Shown piece by piece: positions 1 through 8,036 of a stretch of 64,000 nt of DNA. Every line of letters starts with the position of its first letter. Within the stretch, counting starts at the first letter, position 1. Source of the DNA: an uncultured Porphyromonadaceae bacterium (GTDB lineage: Bacteria > Bacteroidota > Bacteroidia > Bacteroidales > Muribaculaceae). The notes under the pieces are model-generated. The model did not search any database and had not been told where the DNA came from. It worked only from the letters and a program-made list of their open reading frames with translations. The stretch covers positions 1 to 64,000 of the forward strand of contig CAMWLC010000007.1 of NCBI GenBank assembly GCA_947174995.1, given 5' to 3'. A program made the translations under genes and the position numbers.

Positions 1-209
1 AATAGATATGACATTGACAAACAATTAGTTGAATAAATTCTGAATATCCCTACTTTATCACTTTTTGGAAAGGTCTTATCCCATTCTTTCGTGAGTGTAA
101 GGCTCTCGGTTACGATTTTGTTGTCGGTTGTATTCATTGTATCGCGTTCTTTTGACATGGCGGCAAATGATGATATTGCCATTATTGCCATGATTATTAA
201 CTTTCTCAT
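1..209 (-). pseudogene. N-terminal fragment of a secreted alpha/beta-hydrolase-like protein (partial at window edge)
   Basis: An open frame starts at ATG 209 and stays open to the window edge. It begins with a short signal-like segment (MRKLIIMAIMAISSFAAMS) followed by a polar stretch ending TKEWDKTFPKSDKV. From memory, that stretch resembles the N-terminus of Bacteroidales secreted alpha/beta hydrolases of the dienelactone-hydrolase type. In those proteins it is followed by a KVTF..RYGITLAADLY-like segment. Here the frame continues GIFRIYSTNCLSMSYL instead, so homology seems to be lost around residue 53. Truncation or rearrangement is inferred; the rest lies outside the window. Confidence 0.4.
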
Positions 210-232
210 ATCGTTATCTTTTGTTCAATTTC

Positions 233-403
233 TTATTTGAGTCCATGGAGAATTTCTATCTCATTGTCAAGAAGTGTATAAGGAGATTCCCTTTGACCTG
301 TCAGAAATTCCATTACAAGAACTTCCGAATCTATTAGATAACGGTCAGCAATAAATCCTACCACCTCGTCAGATTGAAGTTCTTTGATGATTTCGTCTTC
401 CAT
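233..403 (-). CDS. small hypothetical protein (56 aa, acidic)
   Basis: A short acidic ORF with no family I recognise. The frame can be extended to a GTG at 424, but the ATG at 403 (MEDEIIKELQ) is preferred. A Bacteroidota -7 box (TAATTTTG on the minus strand, 436-429) lies about 26-33 bp upstream of that ATG and would put the transcript start almost on the GTG. It lies 23 bp upstream of the hydrolase-like fragment and could be co-transcribed with it. It sits in a decayed neighbourhood, so it may itself be a remnant. Confidence 0.4.
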   Translation of the reverse strand: MEDEIIKELQSDEVVGFIADRYLIDSEVLVMEFLTGQRESPYTLLDNEIEILHGLK

Positions 404-506
404 TTCATTATTCTTATTATTCACAATGCAAAATTAGGCATAATCCGAGAAATGAAATTACCAATATCTTTCATATAAATACCACTTTCATAGTCAGGTT
501 GTATTA

Positions 507-537
507 TTGTCGAAATCAACATTTTTCTGTAAATTTG
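507..537 (+). promoter_or_regulatory. Bacteroidota-type promoter of the AraC pseudogene
   Basis: TTG at 507-509 and TAAATTTG at 530-537 are separated by 20 bp, matching the Bacteroidota sigma-ABfr consensus. The AraC-like start codon (557) follows 19 bp downstream. Confidence 0.6.
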
Positions 538-556
538 CACTCTAATCCCACGAGTT

Positions 557-1233
557 ATGAAAATCCTTAAAGTCAATAAGTCATCCGATTATTCTTCCTA
601 CATAGGAGTCGCTGACCGACATCCTTTGGTCAGCGTGATTGAGTATGATAGAATTTCACCGGTGCCAACAACCTTGAATGATTACAACGTATACGGCATA
701 TTCCTTCGCGGAGACAGGCTGGTTGATCTCACTTACGGATGAGGACTTTATGATTATAACGAGGGCACTTTGAATACCTACCATGCAGTATATGGCTGAC
801 TGTCTCTGTTTATCACCAAGTTATCTTGGCGACCTCATAAAACGCACTACCGGCACCAACGCCAGTAAATACATTCAACGGATGGTAATACAGGAGGCAA
901 AGAATCTCTTGTCATCAGGACAGAACATAAGTAAGTGTTCAAATTTAAACGATATAACCAAAAGTAAGTGATCACTTGATCTTTTATACAATCTGCGGCT
1001 TCTTTTTGGCGCTTTCAGCTTGTCGCTCAGTCGCATAGCTCGCTATGCTCCCTCTCTCCGCACAGAAATCGTCTAAAAAACAAGCTCGCATATTGTATAA
1101 ATTAAATTTGAACACTTACTTATCACAGACGGCTTATAGTCTCGGCTTTGAATATCCGCAGCATTTCACACGTTTCTTCAAGCGAGAAGAAGGCATTACC
1201 CCCAAAGAGTATCTTAAACACCGGAAAGGGTAA
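557..1233 (+). pseudogene. AraC-family transcriptional regulator, degraded and interrupted by a MITE
   Basis: Three pieces of one AraC-type regulator are visible. Residues 1-61 (557-742) form the start of the sensor domain and end at a TGA; in-frame similarity continues for a few codons beyond it (GLYDYNEGTL). From 783 the frame has shifted and reads the first helix-turn-helix (MADCLCLSPSYLGDLIK). Roughly 140 residues of the usual sensor domain are missing between the pieces. After codons for GQNIS the gene is split by a 191-bp element (930-1120). The second helix-turn-helix follows (TAYSLGFEYPQHFTRFFKR, then GITPKEYL) and ends at 1233. Nonsense codon, internal deletion with frameshift and insertion together make it non-functional. 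Removing the element with one TA restores the C-terminal frame exactly. Confidence 0.85.
930..1120. mobile_element. MITE-like element, copy 1 (191 bp, TA target duplication)
   Basis: The element has 19-bp perfect terminal inverted repeats, AGTAAGTGTTCAAATTTAA (930-948) and its complement (1102-1120). It is flanked by TA on both sides (928-929 and 1121-1122), as expected for Tc1/mariner or IS630-type transposition. No protein is encoded. Internal inverted repeats (TATACAAT/ATTGTATA, AGCTTGT/ACAAGCT, GCATAGC-TC-GCTATGC) suggest the whole unit folds into a long hairpin. A second copy lies at 17841-18032 with only a few differences. Each end carries an outward-facing TAAATTTG, identical to a Bacteroidota -7 box. 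Confidence 0.85.
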
Positions 1234-1237
1234 GTTA

Positions 1238-1260
1238 TTTTGTGAGATGGGGCCTTAACC
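1238..1260. repeat. 23-bp repeat, partner of 28642-28664 (inverted)
   Basis: These 23 bases are identical to the reverse complement of 28642-28664, where they form most of a hairpin just before the accessory island. The core is TGAGATGGGGCCTTAACC. The copy lies immediately after the AraC pseudogene stop. It may be the end of an insertion sequence or another dispersed repeat; no transposase is nearby. Confidence 0.6.
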
Positions 1261-1394
1261 GTTGCCCTAAGCAAACCTTTCTTTTTCAATATTTGTTTAC
1301 ATATCATAACATTGGTTAGCGGAATTCAGTTGCGCGGATTTCCCCACGCATGTCCGGATACCACTTCTTGTGAACTAATATTGAATACCATCCT

Positions 1395-2468
1395 ATGAAA
1401 AAGACACTTATCCTTCTCTCCGCGCTTCTTATCTCTTCCGGCGCGGCCTTCGCCCAGAAACTTCAGAAAAACGAAGCGGCTGCTCTGCGCACGTTCCTCA
1501 ATGCCCCTTCGGCTAAAGAAAACCTTACCAACGCCCAGGTGCTTGGTCTCACCGGCAATGACGTGTCAATCGCTCCCGGCGTGACCGTCTCCAACGGGCA
1601 CGTGACCGAAATTGACTGGAAAAACAAAGACCTCGCCGGCTCTCTCAATCTGTCGGGGTTCTCAGCGCTTACCAAAGTGGATGTGTCGGGCAATCGTCTG
1701 GCCAATCTCACCCTCTCTTCCGATCCTCTGCTCACGGAGGTTAATGCCGGACACAATGCCATCAAAGATATCGTCATCACCAACACCCCCCGGCTTCAGG
1801 TGCTCCGCCTGAACCGTAACCGCATCGGTGAAATCACCCTTGATGACACTCCCCTGCTCCGTCGCCTCAACCTCGCGGGCAATTTCCTCACCAGCCTCGA
1901 CGTTTCGCAGTCAGCCACTCTGGAATACCTCAATGTGACTTCCAATCGTCTCGAAGCGCTTTCCGTGGCCAACTGCACGGCCCTCAAGTCTCTCTACGCC
2001 GGTTTCAACGAGCTGACGGGCGTTGAACTCGCGGGACTCACCTCCCTGCAGAATCTCAACCTCGGCTCAAATCGCATCTCGAAGCTCTATATCCAGAATC
2101 TTCCGGCCCTGTCAAGCCTCTATGTGTCTGACAATCACATGACCGATCTGGCCGTGACAAACTGCGGTATGCTCAACGACCTCTATGCACCTTACAATGA
2201 CCTCACCTCCGTGACAGTCAGCAATGTGCCCAACTTAGGGTTCGTGCAGCTCGAATGGAATGACCTCACCACACTCAACCTCTCCAATCAGAACTCCCTC
2301 CAGAAGGTGAATGTGGCCAACAACCAGCTCCTGACTCTCGACCTCTCATTCGACACAATGCTTCAGAGCGTGAATGTGACCAACAACAACATGCTCACCG
2401 ACATCCGCCTCACCGGCGATTCCAATATCCAGCAGTTTATCGGCGACCCCGAAGGTCTCGAATGGTAA
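1395..2468 (+). CDS. Secreted leucine-rich-repeat protein (357 aa)
   Basis: The protein has a clear signal peptide (residues 1-21, hydrophobic core LILLSALLISSGAAFA, cleavage near AFA-Q). A linker of about 50 residues is followed by roughly a dozen leucine-rich repeats with a period near 21 residues (pattern L..LdvS.N.L..L.l...), filling the chain to about residue 340. Repeats of this class form a curved solenoid used for protein binding at the surface or in the periplasm of Bacteroidales. No C-terminal sorting domain or enzyme domain is visible, so the partner is unknown. The gene stands alone and is followed by a strong hairpin terminator. Confidence 0.8.
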   Translation: MKKTLILLSALLISSGAAFAQKLQKNEAAALRTFLNAPSAKENLTNAQVLGLTGNDVSIAPGVTVSNGHVTEIDWKNKDLAGSLNLSGFSALTKVDVSGNRLANLTLSSDPLLTEVNAGHNAIKDIVITNTPRLQVLRLNRNRIGEITLDDTPLLRRLNLAGNFLTSLDVSQSATLEYLNVTSNRLEALSVANCTALKSLYAGFNELTGVELAGLTSLQNLNLGSNRISKLYIQNLPALSSLYVSDNHMTDLAVTNCGMLNDLYAPYNDLTSVTVSNVPNLGFVQLEWNDLTTLNLSNQNSLQKVNVANNQLLTLDLSFDTMLQSVNVTNNNMLTDIRLTGDSNIQQFIGDPEGLEW

Positions 2469-2513
2469 TGTAAGACCCCGGCTCACAAGAAGCGGGTATG
2501 ATTATAGAAATCC

Positions 2514-2553
2514 ACCGCAGGGGAGGCAGACAAGCATCTGCCTCCCCTGCGGT
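2514..2553 (+). terminator. Rho-independent terminator after the LRR gene
   Basis: Perfect 16-bp inverted repeat (arms 2514-2529 and 2538-2553, core CCGCAGGGGAGGCAG) with an 8-nt loop, followed by a short T-rich stretch. Confidence 0.75.
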
Positions 2554-2599
2554 TTGACATTTATTGCGGGAGGGTTTTAATTATTGAATATTTTTTATT

Positions 2600-2607
2600 A
2601 ATTTTGT
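2600..2607 (+). promoter_or_regulatory. -7 promoter box abutting the kinase start codon
   Basis: TAATTTTG ends 3 bp before the ATG at 2611. In Bacteroidota the transcript starts about 5 nt after this box, which would make the mRNA leaderless or nearly so. The -33 region is only T-rich (about 2576-2579), so this is a candidate. Confidence 0.4.
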
Positions 2608-2610
2608 ATC

Positions 2611-3465
2611 ATGACTTCATTTATAGTAGCCGATGCCGGCGCAACCAAAATATCCTGGACCCTCGTGACGTCTGACGGACGCCGTGCCGAGACACGCACT
2701 CCCGGCCTCAACGCCCTGCTCGCAAGCCGCGCGGACGCTCTTGCGAATTTCTCGGAAGCTGCTTCGGCTCTCGGCGATGCCGCAGATGTGGACCGCGTGC
2801 TTTATTTCGGCACGGGATGCTCCACTCCCGAGGTATGCCGGGAAATGGCCGGATACCTCGCCGAAGTCTGGCCCGGGGCGGAAATCACCGTCGGGGGCGA
2901 TATGCTCCTCGCGGCAAGAAGTCTCTTGGGAAACCGTCGCGGTGTGGCCTGCATACTCGGCACCGGGTCAAACGCAGTGCTCTACGACGGCACGCAAATC
3001 TCAAAAAGCGGTGCCGGTCTGGGATTTATCCTCGGCGATAACGGTGCCGGCACCGAGATAGGAAAGCGTCTGCTGTCTGACTGCTTCAAGGGAGTGATGC
3101 CCGATGATCTCCGCAGCAAATTCATCTCGGACCACAATCTGACCCTCGAAACCGTGCTTGACAAGGTGTATCGCCAACCATATCCCAACCGTTACCTGGC
3201 CTCATTCGCCACCTTCGCGGGAGCCAACCGCGATAATGAATACATCAGGAATCTCGTGGACGACGAGTTCAGGAAATTCCTCACGCGCGATGTGATCCCC
3301 CTCATGGATAATTCCGACACCGAAGTGAGCTTCACCGGGTCGGTGGCGAAGGGTTTTGAACACGAACTGCGCAAGAGCGCCTTCGACATGGGCATCGTCA
3401 ATATCGGCGCCATAGTGTCCGACCCCATGCCCGGAATCATAAAGTATTATGAATCTCTCTTCTAA
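2611..3465 (+). CDS. BadF/BadG/BcrA/BcrD-family ATPase, probable sugar (N-acetylglucosamine-type) kinase
   Basis: A 284-residue member of the ASKHA (actin/hexokinase) superfamily. The phosphate-1 motif is at the extreme N-terminus (ADAGATKISW), phosphate-2 is GTGSNAVLYDG near residue 115, followed by the glycine-rich GLGFILGDNGAGTEIGK. Proteins of this size in Bacteroidales are usually annotated as BadF-type ATPases or N-acetylglucosamine kinases; they phosphorylate a small substrate in the cytoplasm. The substrate cannot be read from sequence. It is followed after 15 bp by an SGNH hydrolase, suggesting a small operon for turnover of a modified sugar. The start is fixed by the closeness of the nucleotide-binding motif. 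Confidence 0.75.
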   Translation: MTSFIVADAGATKISWTLVTSDGRRAETRTPGLNALLASRADALANFSEAASALGDAADVDRVLYFGTGCSTPEVCREMAGYLAEVWPGAEITVGGDMLLAARSLLGNRRGVACILGTGSNAVLYDGTQISKSGAGLGFILGDNGAGTEIGKRLLSDCFKGVMPDDLRSKFISDHNLTLETVLDKVYRQPYPNRYLASFATFAGANRDNEYIRNLVDDEFRKFLTRDVIPLMDNSDTEVSFTGSVAKGFEHELRKSAFDMGIVNIGAIVSDPMPGIIKYYESLF

Positions 3466-3480
3466 AAAATCCCCGTCTAC

Positions 3481-4233
3481 ATGAAATTCCAGATACCATC
3501 CGCTCTCCCCGGCGCCGCATCCGCAAGACGCACCCTCTGCAAGTGCGCTCTGCTCGGGGGGCTTCTCGTAGGCATCGATCCCTGTGCGGCTGCCCAGGAC
3601 GTCTACTGGCACCAGAGAGTCTCTCTCTTCGACAAACTCCCGGTCTCGGAAACAGACATCGTGTTTCTCGGCAATTCCATCACGGATGGCGGTGAGTTTG
3701 CCGAGATGTTCGGAATGGAAAACTGCATCAACCGCGGCATACGCTCCGATGTCATCAACGGCGTGCGCAAACGCCTCAGACAGGTGACCGACGGCCACCC
3801 TGCGAAAATATTCCTGCTCATAGGCATCAACGATGTGAGTCACGGCCTCCCGGCAGAAAAGATAGCCTCCAACTACGAGCAGCTCGTGAAGGAAATCCGC
3901 GAGGCCACACCCGAAACGGAACTCTACGTGCAGTCAGTCATGCCCATCAACAATGACTTCAAGCGATACAAAAACCTTGTGGGGCGCGAAGACGTCATCC
4001 CCGCTCTCAACGCGCTCATCAAGGAAATAGCCGTCAACAACGGCGCGACGTATATCGACCTCTGGGGAGCTTTGGCCGACGAGTCCGGGTCAAAGCTGAG
4101 ACGTGAGTTCACCAACGACGGTCTCCACCTCACCGGTGCCGGCTACCAGGCGTGGGCCGGAGCCATCGTGCCCTATGTGAAGGAGGAGCCGGCACACGAC
4201 GCCACACTGCTCTTAAAAAACAAGATAGAATGA
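3481..4233 (+). CDS. SGNH/GDSL-family hydrolase (exported)
   Basis: A 250-residue esterase-type protein. Block I reads VFLGNSITDGGEF, with Ser as the likely nucleophile. Block III is GINDVSHG and block V is DGLHLTGAGYQAW, supplying the Asp and His. A hydrophobic segment before residue 40 (CALLGGLLVGIDPCAAAQ) looks like a signal sequence, so it probably acts in the periplasm. Enzymes of this group remove acyl groups from sugars, for example sialate or acetylxylan esters, or act as lysophospholipases. The gene lies 15 bp after the BadF-type kinase and its stop codon overlaps the ATG of the next gene. Confidence 0.8.
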   Translation: MKFQIPSALPGAASARRTLCKCALLGGLLVGIDPCAAAQDVYWHQRVSLFDKLPVSETDIVFLGNSITDGGEFAEMFGMENCINRGIRSDVINGVRKRLRQVTDGHPAKIFLLIGINDVSHGLPAEKIASNYEQLVKEIREATPETELYVQSVMPINNDFKRYKNLVGREDVIPALNALIKEIAVNNGATYIDLWGALADESGSKLRREFTNDGLHLTGAGYQAWAGAIVPYVKEEPAHDATLLLKNKIE

Positions 4234-5168
4234 AATCTTCCGCTTCATACAGATTCGCAGCCGCGCTGGCTCTCTGCACCCTAACCTCTCTACCCTCCCG
4301 CGCCCTGCCCGCTCCTCAGACCCAGGATGCGCAGGAATCCGCGATAGTGGTGGAACCGCTTTTCGACTATCCGGCGCCCCCCGAGGAGGTGGAAAACCTC
4401 AAGGAGCGCAGCGAGTGGGTGCTCGCTCATTTCTGGGAACCTATGGATTTCAAGAAAAAGAGCGCCGTTGACCAGAACGCACTGAACCATGCCTTCGGCA
4501 TCTACACCCTCGCCATGCAATGGGCCTCCCCGCAAGCTGTGGACAAGTCTGTGGCCTCGCTGCTGAAGAGCCTGTCGAAGAATCCTGCGCTGACCCTGCA
4601 GTTCACCAAAGCGGCAGAGGAAAACCTGTACGGACCCCGCGCCCCCTTCTGGGGAGACGCGATATATGCCGATTTCCTGCGCTCCGCGGTCTCCAACAAG
4701 AAAATCGGAGCTTCGCGCCGTGAGAAATTCGCCGCGAAACTGAAAAAAATTGAATCATCGCAGAAGGGAGCCAAAGCCCCGGCATTCACCTTCACGCGCC
4801 CCGACGGCTCCGAAGCAAGGTATTTCCCCATGGCCACACCCACGATGATAGTTTTCGGCAATCCCGACAATCCCGACATCCGCCTCGCCCGTCTGCGTAT
4901 GGACACCAACATCACCTTCTCGCGCCTCCTGAAGGGGGGGAAGGCAAACGTCCTCTTCATCCTGCCGGGGGAGGCCCCCGAGGACTGGGGAAAAACAGCC
5001 TCCGATTGCCCGGCCGAAATGACAGTGGGAGCTTCCGGCGAAGCGGCCGAGCGATATGATCTGAAGATTTCACCCTCATGCTACGTCATTGACGCCAACG
5101 GAAAAATCGCCGCGGGAAATATTGATATGGATACCGCCGTTATTACATTGGCCGGATTGGCGGAATGA
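4230..5168 (+). CDS. DUF5106-type exported protein with thioredoxin-like fold (312 aa)
   Basis: The start ATG (4230) overlaps the TGA of the preceding hydrolase. The N-terminus is a signal peptide (MKSSASYRFAAALALCTLTS then SRALPAPQ). The middle is helical. The C-terminal half resembles thioredoxin-like DUF5106 proteins of Bacteroidota: PAFTFTRPDGSEARYF, then a MIVFGNPDNPD strand and a closing CYVIDANGKIAAGNID segment. No CxxC redox motif is present, so redox activity is doubtful. The function is unknown. The overlap with the hydrolase suggests co-expression. Confidence 0.65.
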   Translation: MKSSASYRFAAALALCTLTSLPSRALPAPQTQDAQESAIVVEPLFDYPAPPEEVENLKERSEWVLAHFWEPMDFKKKSAVDQNALNHAFGIYTLAMQWASPQAVDKSVASLLKSLSKNPALTLQFTKAAEENLYGPRAPFWGDAIYADFLRSAVSNKKIGASRREKFAAKLKKIESSQKGAKAPAFTFTRPDGSEARYFPMATPTMIVFGNPDNPDIRLARLRMDTNITFSRLLKGGKANVLFILPGEAPEDWGKTASDCPAEMTVGASGEAAERYDLKISPSCYVIDANGKIAAGNIDMDTAVITLAGLAE

Positions 5169-5216
5169 CCGTCACTTCCCACATTCAAAACACATCCCCC
5201 TATCCACCTGAATCAA

Positions 5217-5717
5217 ATGAAAGCTCTGAGTTTCATAAAAAAAGCATATATCTGCTCTTCGGGATACTCCTACACCAATCTCGGAAGACTCTTCCTGCGG
5301 CTGTTCGTGGGGATCATGCTCATCCAGTTTGCCGTGCGGCAGATATACACTTTCGACGCCATCGCCCCCGGATTCCCGGGCCTGTTATGCATGGACAGCC
5401 GGGCCACGCTGATACTTTGGATATTCATAGAATTCGTTTGCAGTTTGGCCATCATGGCCGGATTCCTCACCCGGCTGATGACGCTCCCCGTATTCGTGGG
5501 GATGATCATTGCGGAATACCATCTGCTTCACGATGTCGTGGCGGAATCACCGCACCTTCTCTCATGGTCACAGCAGGGATATCTGCCGATGATGTTCCTC
5601 GGCATATACTTCTTCCTGCTCATCGTCGGCCCGGGGAAAATCTCGATCGACTATTTCCTCTCTCTCCATCTCCTCCACACAGCCGATCATGAGGAGGATG
5701 AGCTGGAGGAGGTGTGA
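5217..5717 (+). CDS. DoxX-family membrane protein
   Basis: A 166-residue protein with four hydrophobic segments in the DoxX arrangement (GRLFLRLFVGIMLIQFAVRQ at about 23-42, then segments near 65-85, 90-105 and 120-140). A short acidic tail (HEEDELEEV) follows. DoxX proteins sit in the inner membrane and are loosely linked to quinone or redox chemistry; no specific activity can be assigned. It lies 48 bp after the DUF5106 gene, probably in the same transcript. Confidence 0.7.
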   Translation: MKALSFIKKAYICSSGYSYTNLGRLFLRLFVGIMLIQFAVRQIYTFDAIAPGFPGLLCMDSRATLILWIFIEFVCSLAIMAGFLTRLMTLPVFVGMIIAEYHLLHDVVAESPHLLSWSQQGYLPMMFLGIYFFLLIVGPGKISIDYFLSLHLLHTADHEEDELEEV

Positions 5718-5785
5718 CCCTTGCAGGAAATGAATTGTCACCCGCATTATCAGTTAACCAAGGCATTAAAAGATAGCAAAGGAAA

Positions 5786-6859
5786 ATGAAAATAGCCGTA
5801 CTTGTTTCCGGGGGCGTTGACAGTGCCGTCGTGGTCCATAAGCTTCACGCAGAGGGCCACGACCTGCATCTCTTCTATATCCGCATCGGGATGGACAACG
5901 GCGAGGGGGACTGCTCGGCCGAGGAGGACATCGAGATGTGCACCCTCATAGCGCGCCGATACGGACTCCCCTTCAAGGTGGTCTCCCTGCACGAGGAGTA
6001 TTGGGAGCACGTCATGGCCTACACGCTGCGCACCGTCAGGGAGGGGCGCACGCCCCATCCCGACATGATGTGCAACAAGCTCATAAAGTTCGGCTTCTTC
6101 GAGGAGCGTTGGGGACACGAGTTTGACAAGACCGCCACGGGCCATTATGCCCGCGTCATAGAGCGCGACGGTAAATACTGGCTCGGCACGGCTCCGGACC
6201 CTGTGAAGGATCAGACCGATTTCCTCGCTCAGATTTCCTACTCGCAGCTGAGCCACATCATGTTTCCCCTCGGCTCAATGACCAAGGAGGAGGTGCGTGC
6301 CCTCGCCCTGGAGGCCGCCCTCCCCAACGCCCGCCGCAAAGACTCGCAGGGCATCTGCTTCCTGGGCAAAATCAACTACAACGATTTCCTGGAGCGACAT
6401 CTTGGCACGCGACCCGGCACGGTCATCGAGCTGGAGACCGGCCGCAAAATCGGCACCCACCGCGGATATTGGTTTCACACCATCGGGCAGCGCAAGGGCC
6501 TCGGTCTCGGCGGCGGTCCTTGGTTTGTGGTGCGCAAGAACGTGCGCGACAACGTGCTCTACGTCTCCCACGGATATGACACTCCCCGCCAGTATGGCCG
6601 GATCATAGAATTTACCGAGCCCGACTGGATTACGGAAAATCCTCTGCCTGATGCCGGAGCCCGTGTACGCGTGGCCTTCAAGACAAGACACACTCCGGAA
6701 TTTCTCGAAGGCACGCTCTCCCGTCCCGAACCTGACCTGTGGCGACTCGAATCCGACTCCGACGTGCAGGGCATCGCACCCGGACAGTTTGCCATAATCT
6801 ACACCCCGGACCGCAAGATATGTCTCGGCTCGGGAATGATTCTTCCCACATGCCGGTGA
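5786..6859 (+). CDS. mnmA: tRNA-specific 2-thiouridylase MnmA
   Basis: A 357-residue cytoplasmic enzyme that thiolates U34 of tRNA Lys, Glu and Gln. The N-terminal PP-loop ATP-binding motif is [16 protein letters not shown]. The first catalytic Cys lies in [13 protein letters not shown] and the second in [12 protein letters not shown]; together they carry the persulfide sulfur. The central domain has [20 protein letters not shown] and the C-terminal beta domain closes with [11 protein letters not shown]. Length fits the family. It has its own start 68 bp after the DoxX gene. Confidence 0.95.
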   Translation: MKIAVLVSGGVDSAVVVHKLHAEGHDLHLFYIRIGMDNGEGDCSAEEDIEMCTLIARRYGLPFKVVSLHEEYWEHVMAYTLRTVREGRTPHPDMMCNKLIKFGFFEERWGHEFDKTATGHYARVIERDGKYWLGTAPDPVKDQTDFLAQISYSQLSHIMFPLGSMTKEEVRALALEAALPNARRKDSQGICFLGKINYNDFLERHLGTRPGTVIELETGRKIGTHRGYWFHTIGQRKGLGLGGGPWFVVRKNVRDNVLYVSHGYDTPRQYGRIIEFTEPDWITENPLPDAGARVRVAFKTRHTPEFLEGTLSRPEPDLWRLESDSDVQGIAPGQFAIIYTPDRKICLGSGMILPTCR

Positions 6860-6883
6860 CTTCTCAAATTAATTGCGAATATC

Positions 6884-7480
6884 ATGAATGAAATACGTCT
6901 CGAACTCATAGGAATCACCTACAATCAGATCGAATCCGGTGTCTACGCCCTCATCCTTCAGGAAGTAGGCACACGGCGCAGAATTCCGATAATAATAGGA
7001 TACTCCGAAGCGCAGACCATAGAGTGCAAGCTTCAGAACATACAGCCTCCCCGACCCCTCACCCACGACATGACGGCCTCGATACTCCGGGGTCTGGGCG
7101 CCACCCTCTCGAAGGTGCTTATCCGAAAGCTCCCCAACGGAGTGTTTGCCGCCGACCTCACCATCGACGGGCCGCAGGGGCGCTGCATCATCGATGCCCG
7201 TTCTTCTGACGCCATAGCCCTGGCCATTCGCACCGACACCCCTATCTTCACCACACGCGAAGTGCTCGATGAGGCCGGATTCGAATACACCGAAGATGAT
7301 AAACCGGTGAGAACCGCTCAGTCATCCTCCTCCGCCCCCGGTGGCGCCTCCCGCGCTGCAACCGGTGCGGATCCCCGCACCCGCGCCGAGCTACTCGATG
7401 CCATCAACCGCGCCTCGGAAGCGGAGGATTACGAGGAGGCCGCACGCTTAAAAAAACTTCTCGACTCTCTTCCCAAATAA
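6884..7480 (+). CDS. Bifunctional nuclease family protein (DUF151) with a C-terminal UVR motif
   Basis: Residues 1-135 form the DUF151/BFN domain (RRIPIIIGYSEAQTI, then the conserved RSSDAIALAIRTDTPIF). Members studied in plants and some bacteria have nuclease activity on DNA and RNA. A linker rich in Ser, Ala and Pro leads to a UvrB/UvrC interaction motif at the C-terminus (NRASEAEDYEEAARLKKLLD). This architecture is common in Bacteroidota. It may link the protein to repair or to a partner with a matching UVR helix, but the substrate is not known. It starts 24 bp after mnmA. Confidence 0.8.
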   Translation: MNEIRLELIGITYNQIESGVYALILQEVGTRRRIPIIIGYSEAQTIECKLQNIQPPRPLTHDMTASILRGLGATLSKVLIRKLPNGVFAADLTIDGPQGRCIIDARSSDAIALAIRTDTPIFTTREVLDEAGFEYTEDDKPVRTAQSSSSAPGGASRAATGADPRTRAELLDAINRASEAEDYEEAARLKKLLDSLPK

Positions 7481-7529
7481 TGCGATCAGTCAACTATACA
7501 CACCTTTCAGAACCTTATTACCACACATC

Positions 7530-8027
7530 ATGAAGAATCGCAGCAAACGCGTAGAGCTTATCGTAGACCTCATACGCAACCAATGCATTTCAAGCCAGGA
7601 ACAGCTTGCCGGACTCCTCGCCGAGGCCGGGTTCAAAGTCACCCAGGCCACACTCTCCCGCGACCTGAAGATGCTCAAGACCACCAAGGTAGCCACCGAC
7701 ATGGGGACATATATGTATATGCTCCCTGACACGAATGAGGTGCGCGACAAAATGCTTGCCACCGGACAGAGCGCCTTCACGCCCCACGGCTCCGGAGGTT
7801 TCATCTCCCTCCAGCTCTCGAAAAACATCGCCGTGGTCAAGACAAGAAATGGCTACGCCCCCGGCATAGCCTACGACATAGACATGATGAACACACCCGA
7901 AATCCTCGGCACCATACCCGGCTCCAACACCATTTTCGTGGTTTTTGCGGAAAAGGTGAAACATGAGCGCAAACGGGAAATCCTCAAGCGGATACTTCCG
8001 CTTGACCAGAAAGTGCCCACCTATTGA
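7530..8027 (+). CDS. argR: Arginine repressor ArgR
   Basis: A 165-residue arginine-responsive regulator. The N-terminal winged helix is visible (LIRNQCISSQEQLAGLLAE, then TQATLSRDLKMLK). The C-terminal hexamerisation and arginine-binding domain contains GTIPGSNTIFVVF, with the usual GT-x-(A/P)G-x(D/N)T pattern. It represses arginine biosynthesis genes or activates catabolic ones when arginine is bound. It lies just upstream of an ArgC-like gene and speA, so control of this local cluster is likely. Confidence 0.9.
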   Translation: MKNRSKRVELIVDLIRNQCISSQEQLAGLLAEAGFKVTQATLSRDLKMLKTTKVATDMGTYMYMLPDTNEVRDKMLATGQSAFTPHGSGGFISLQLSKNIAVVKTRNGYAPGIAYDIDMMNTPEILGTIPGSNTIFVVFAEKVKHERKREILKRILPLDQKVPTY

Positions 8028-8036
8028 CAGTCAGTT

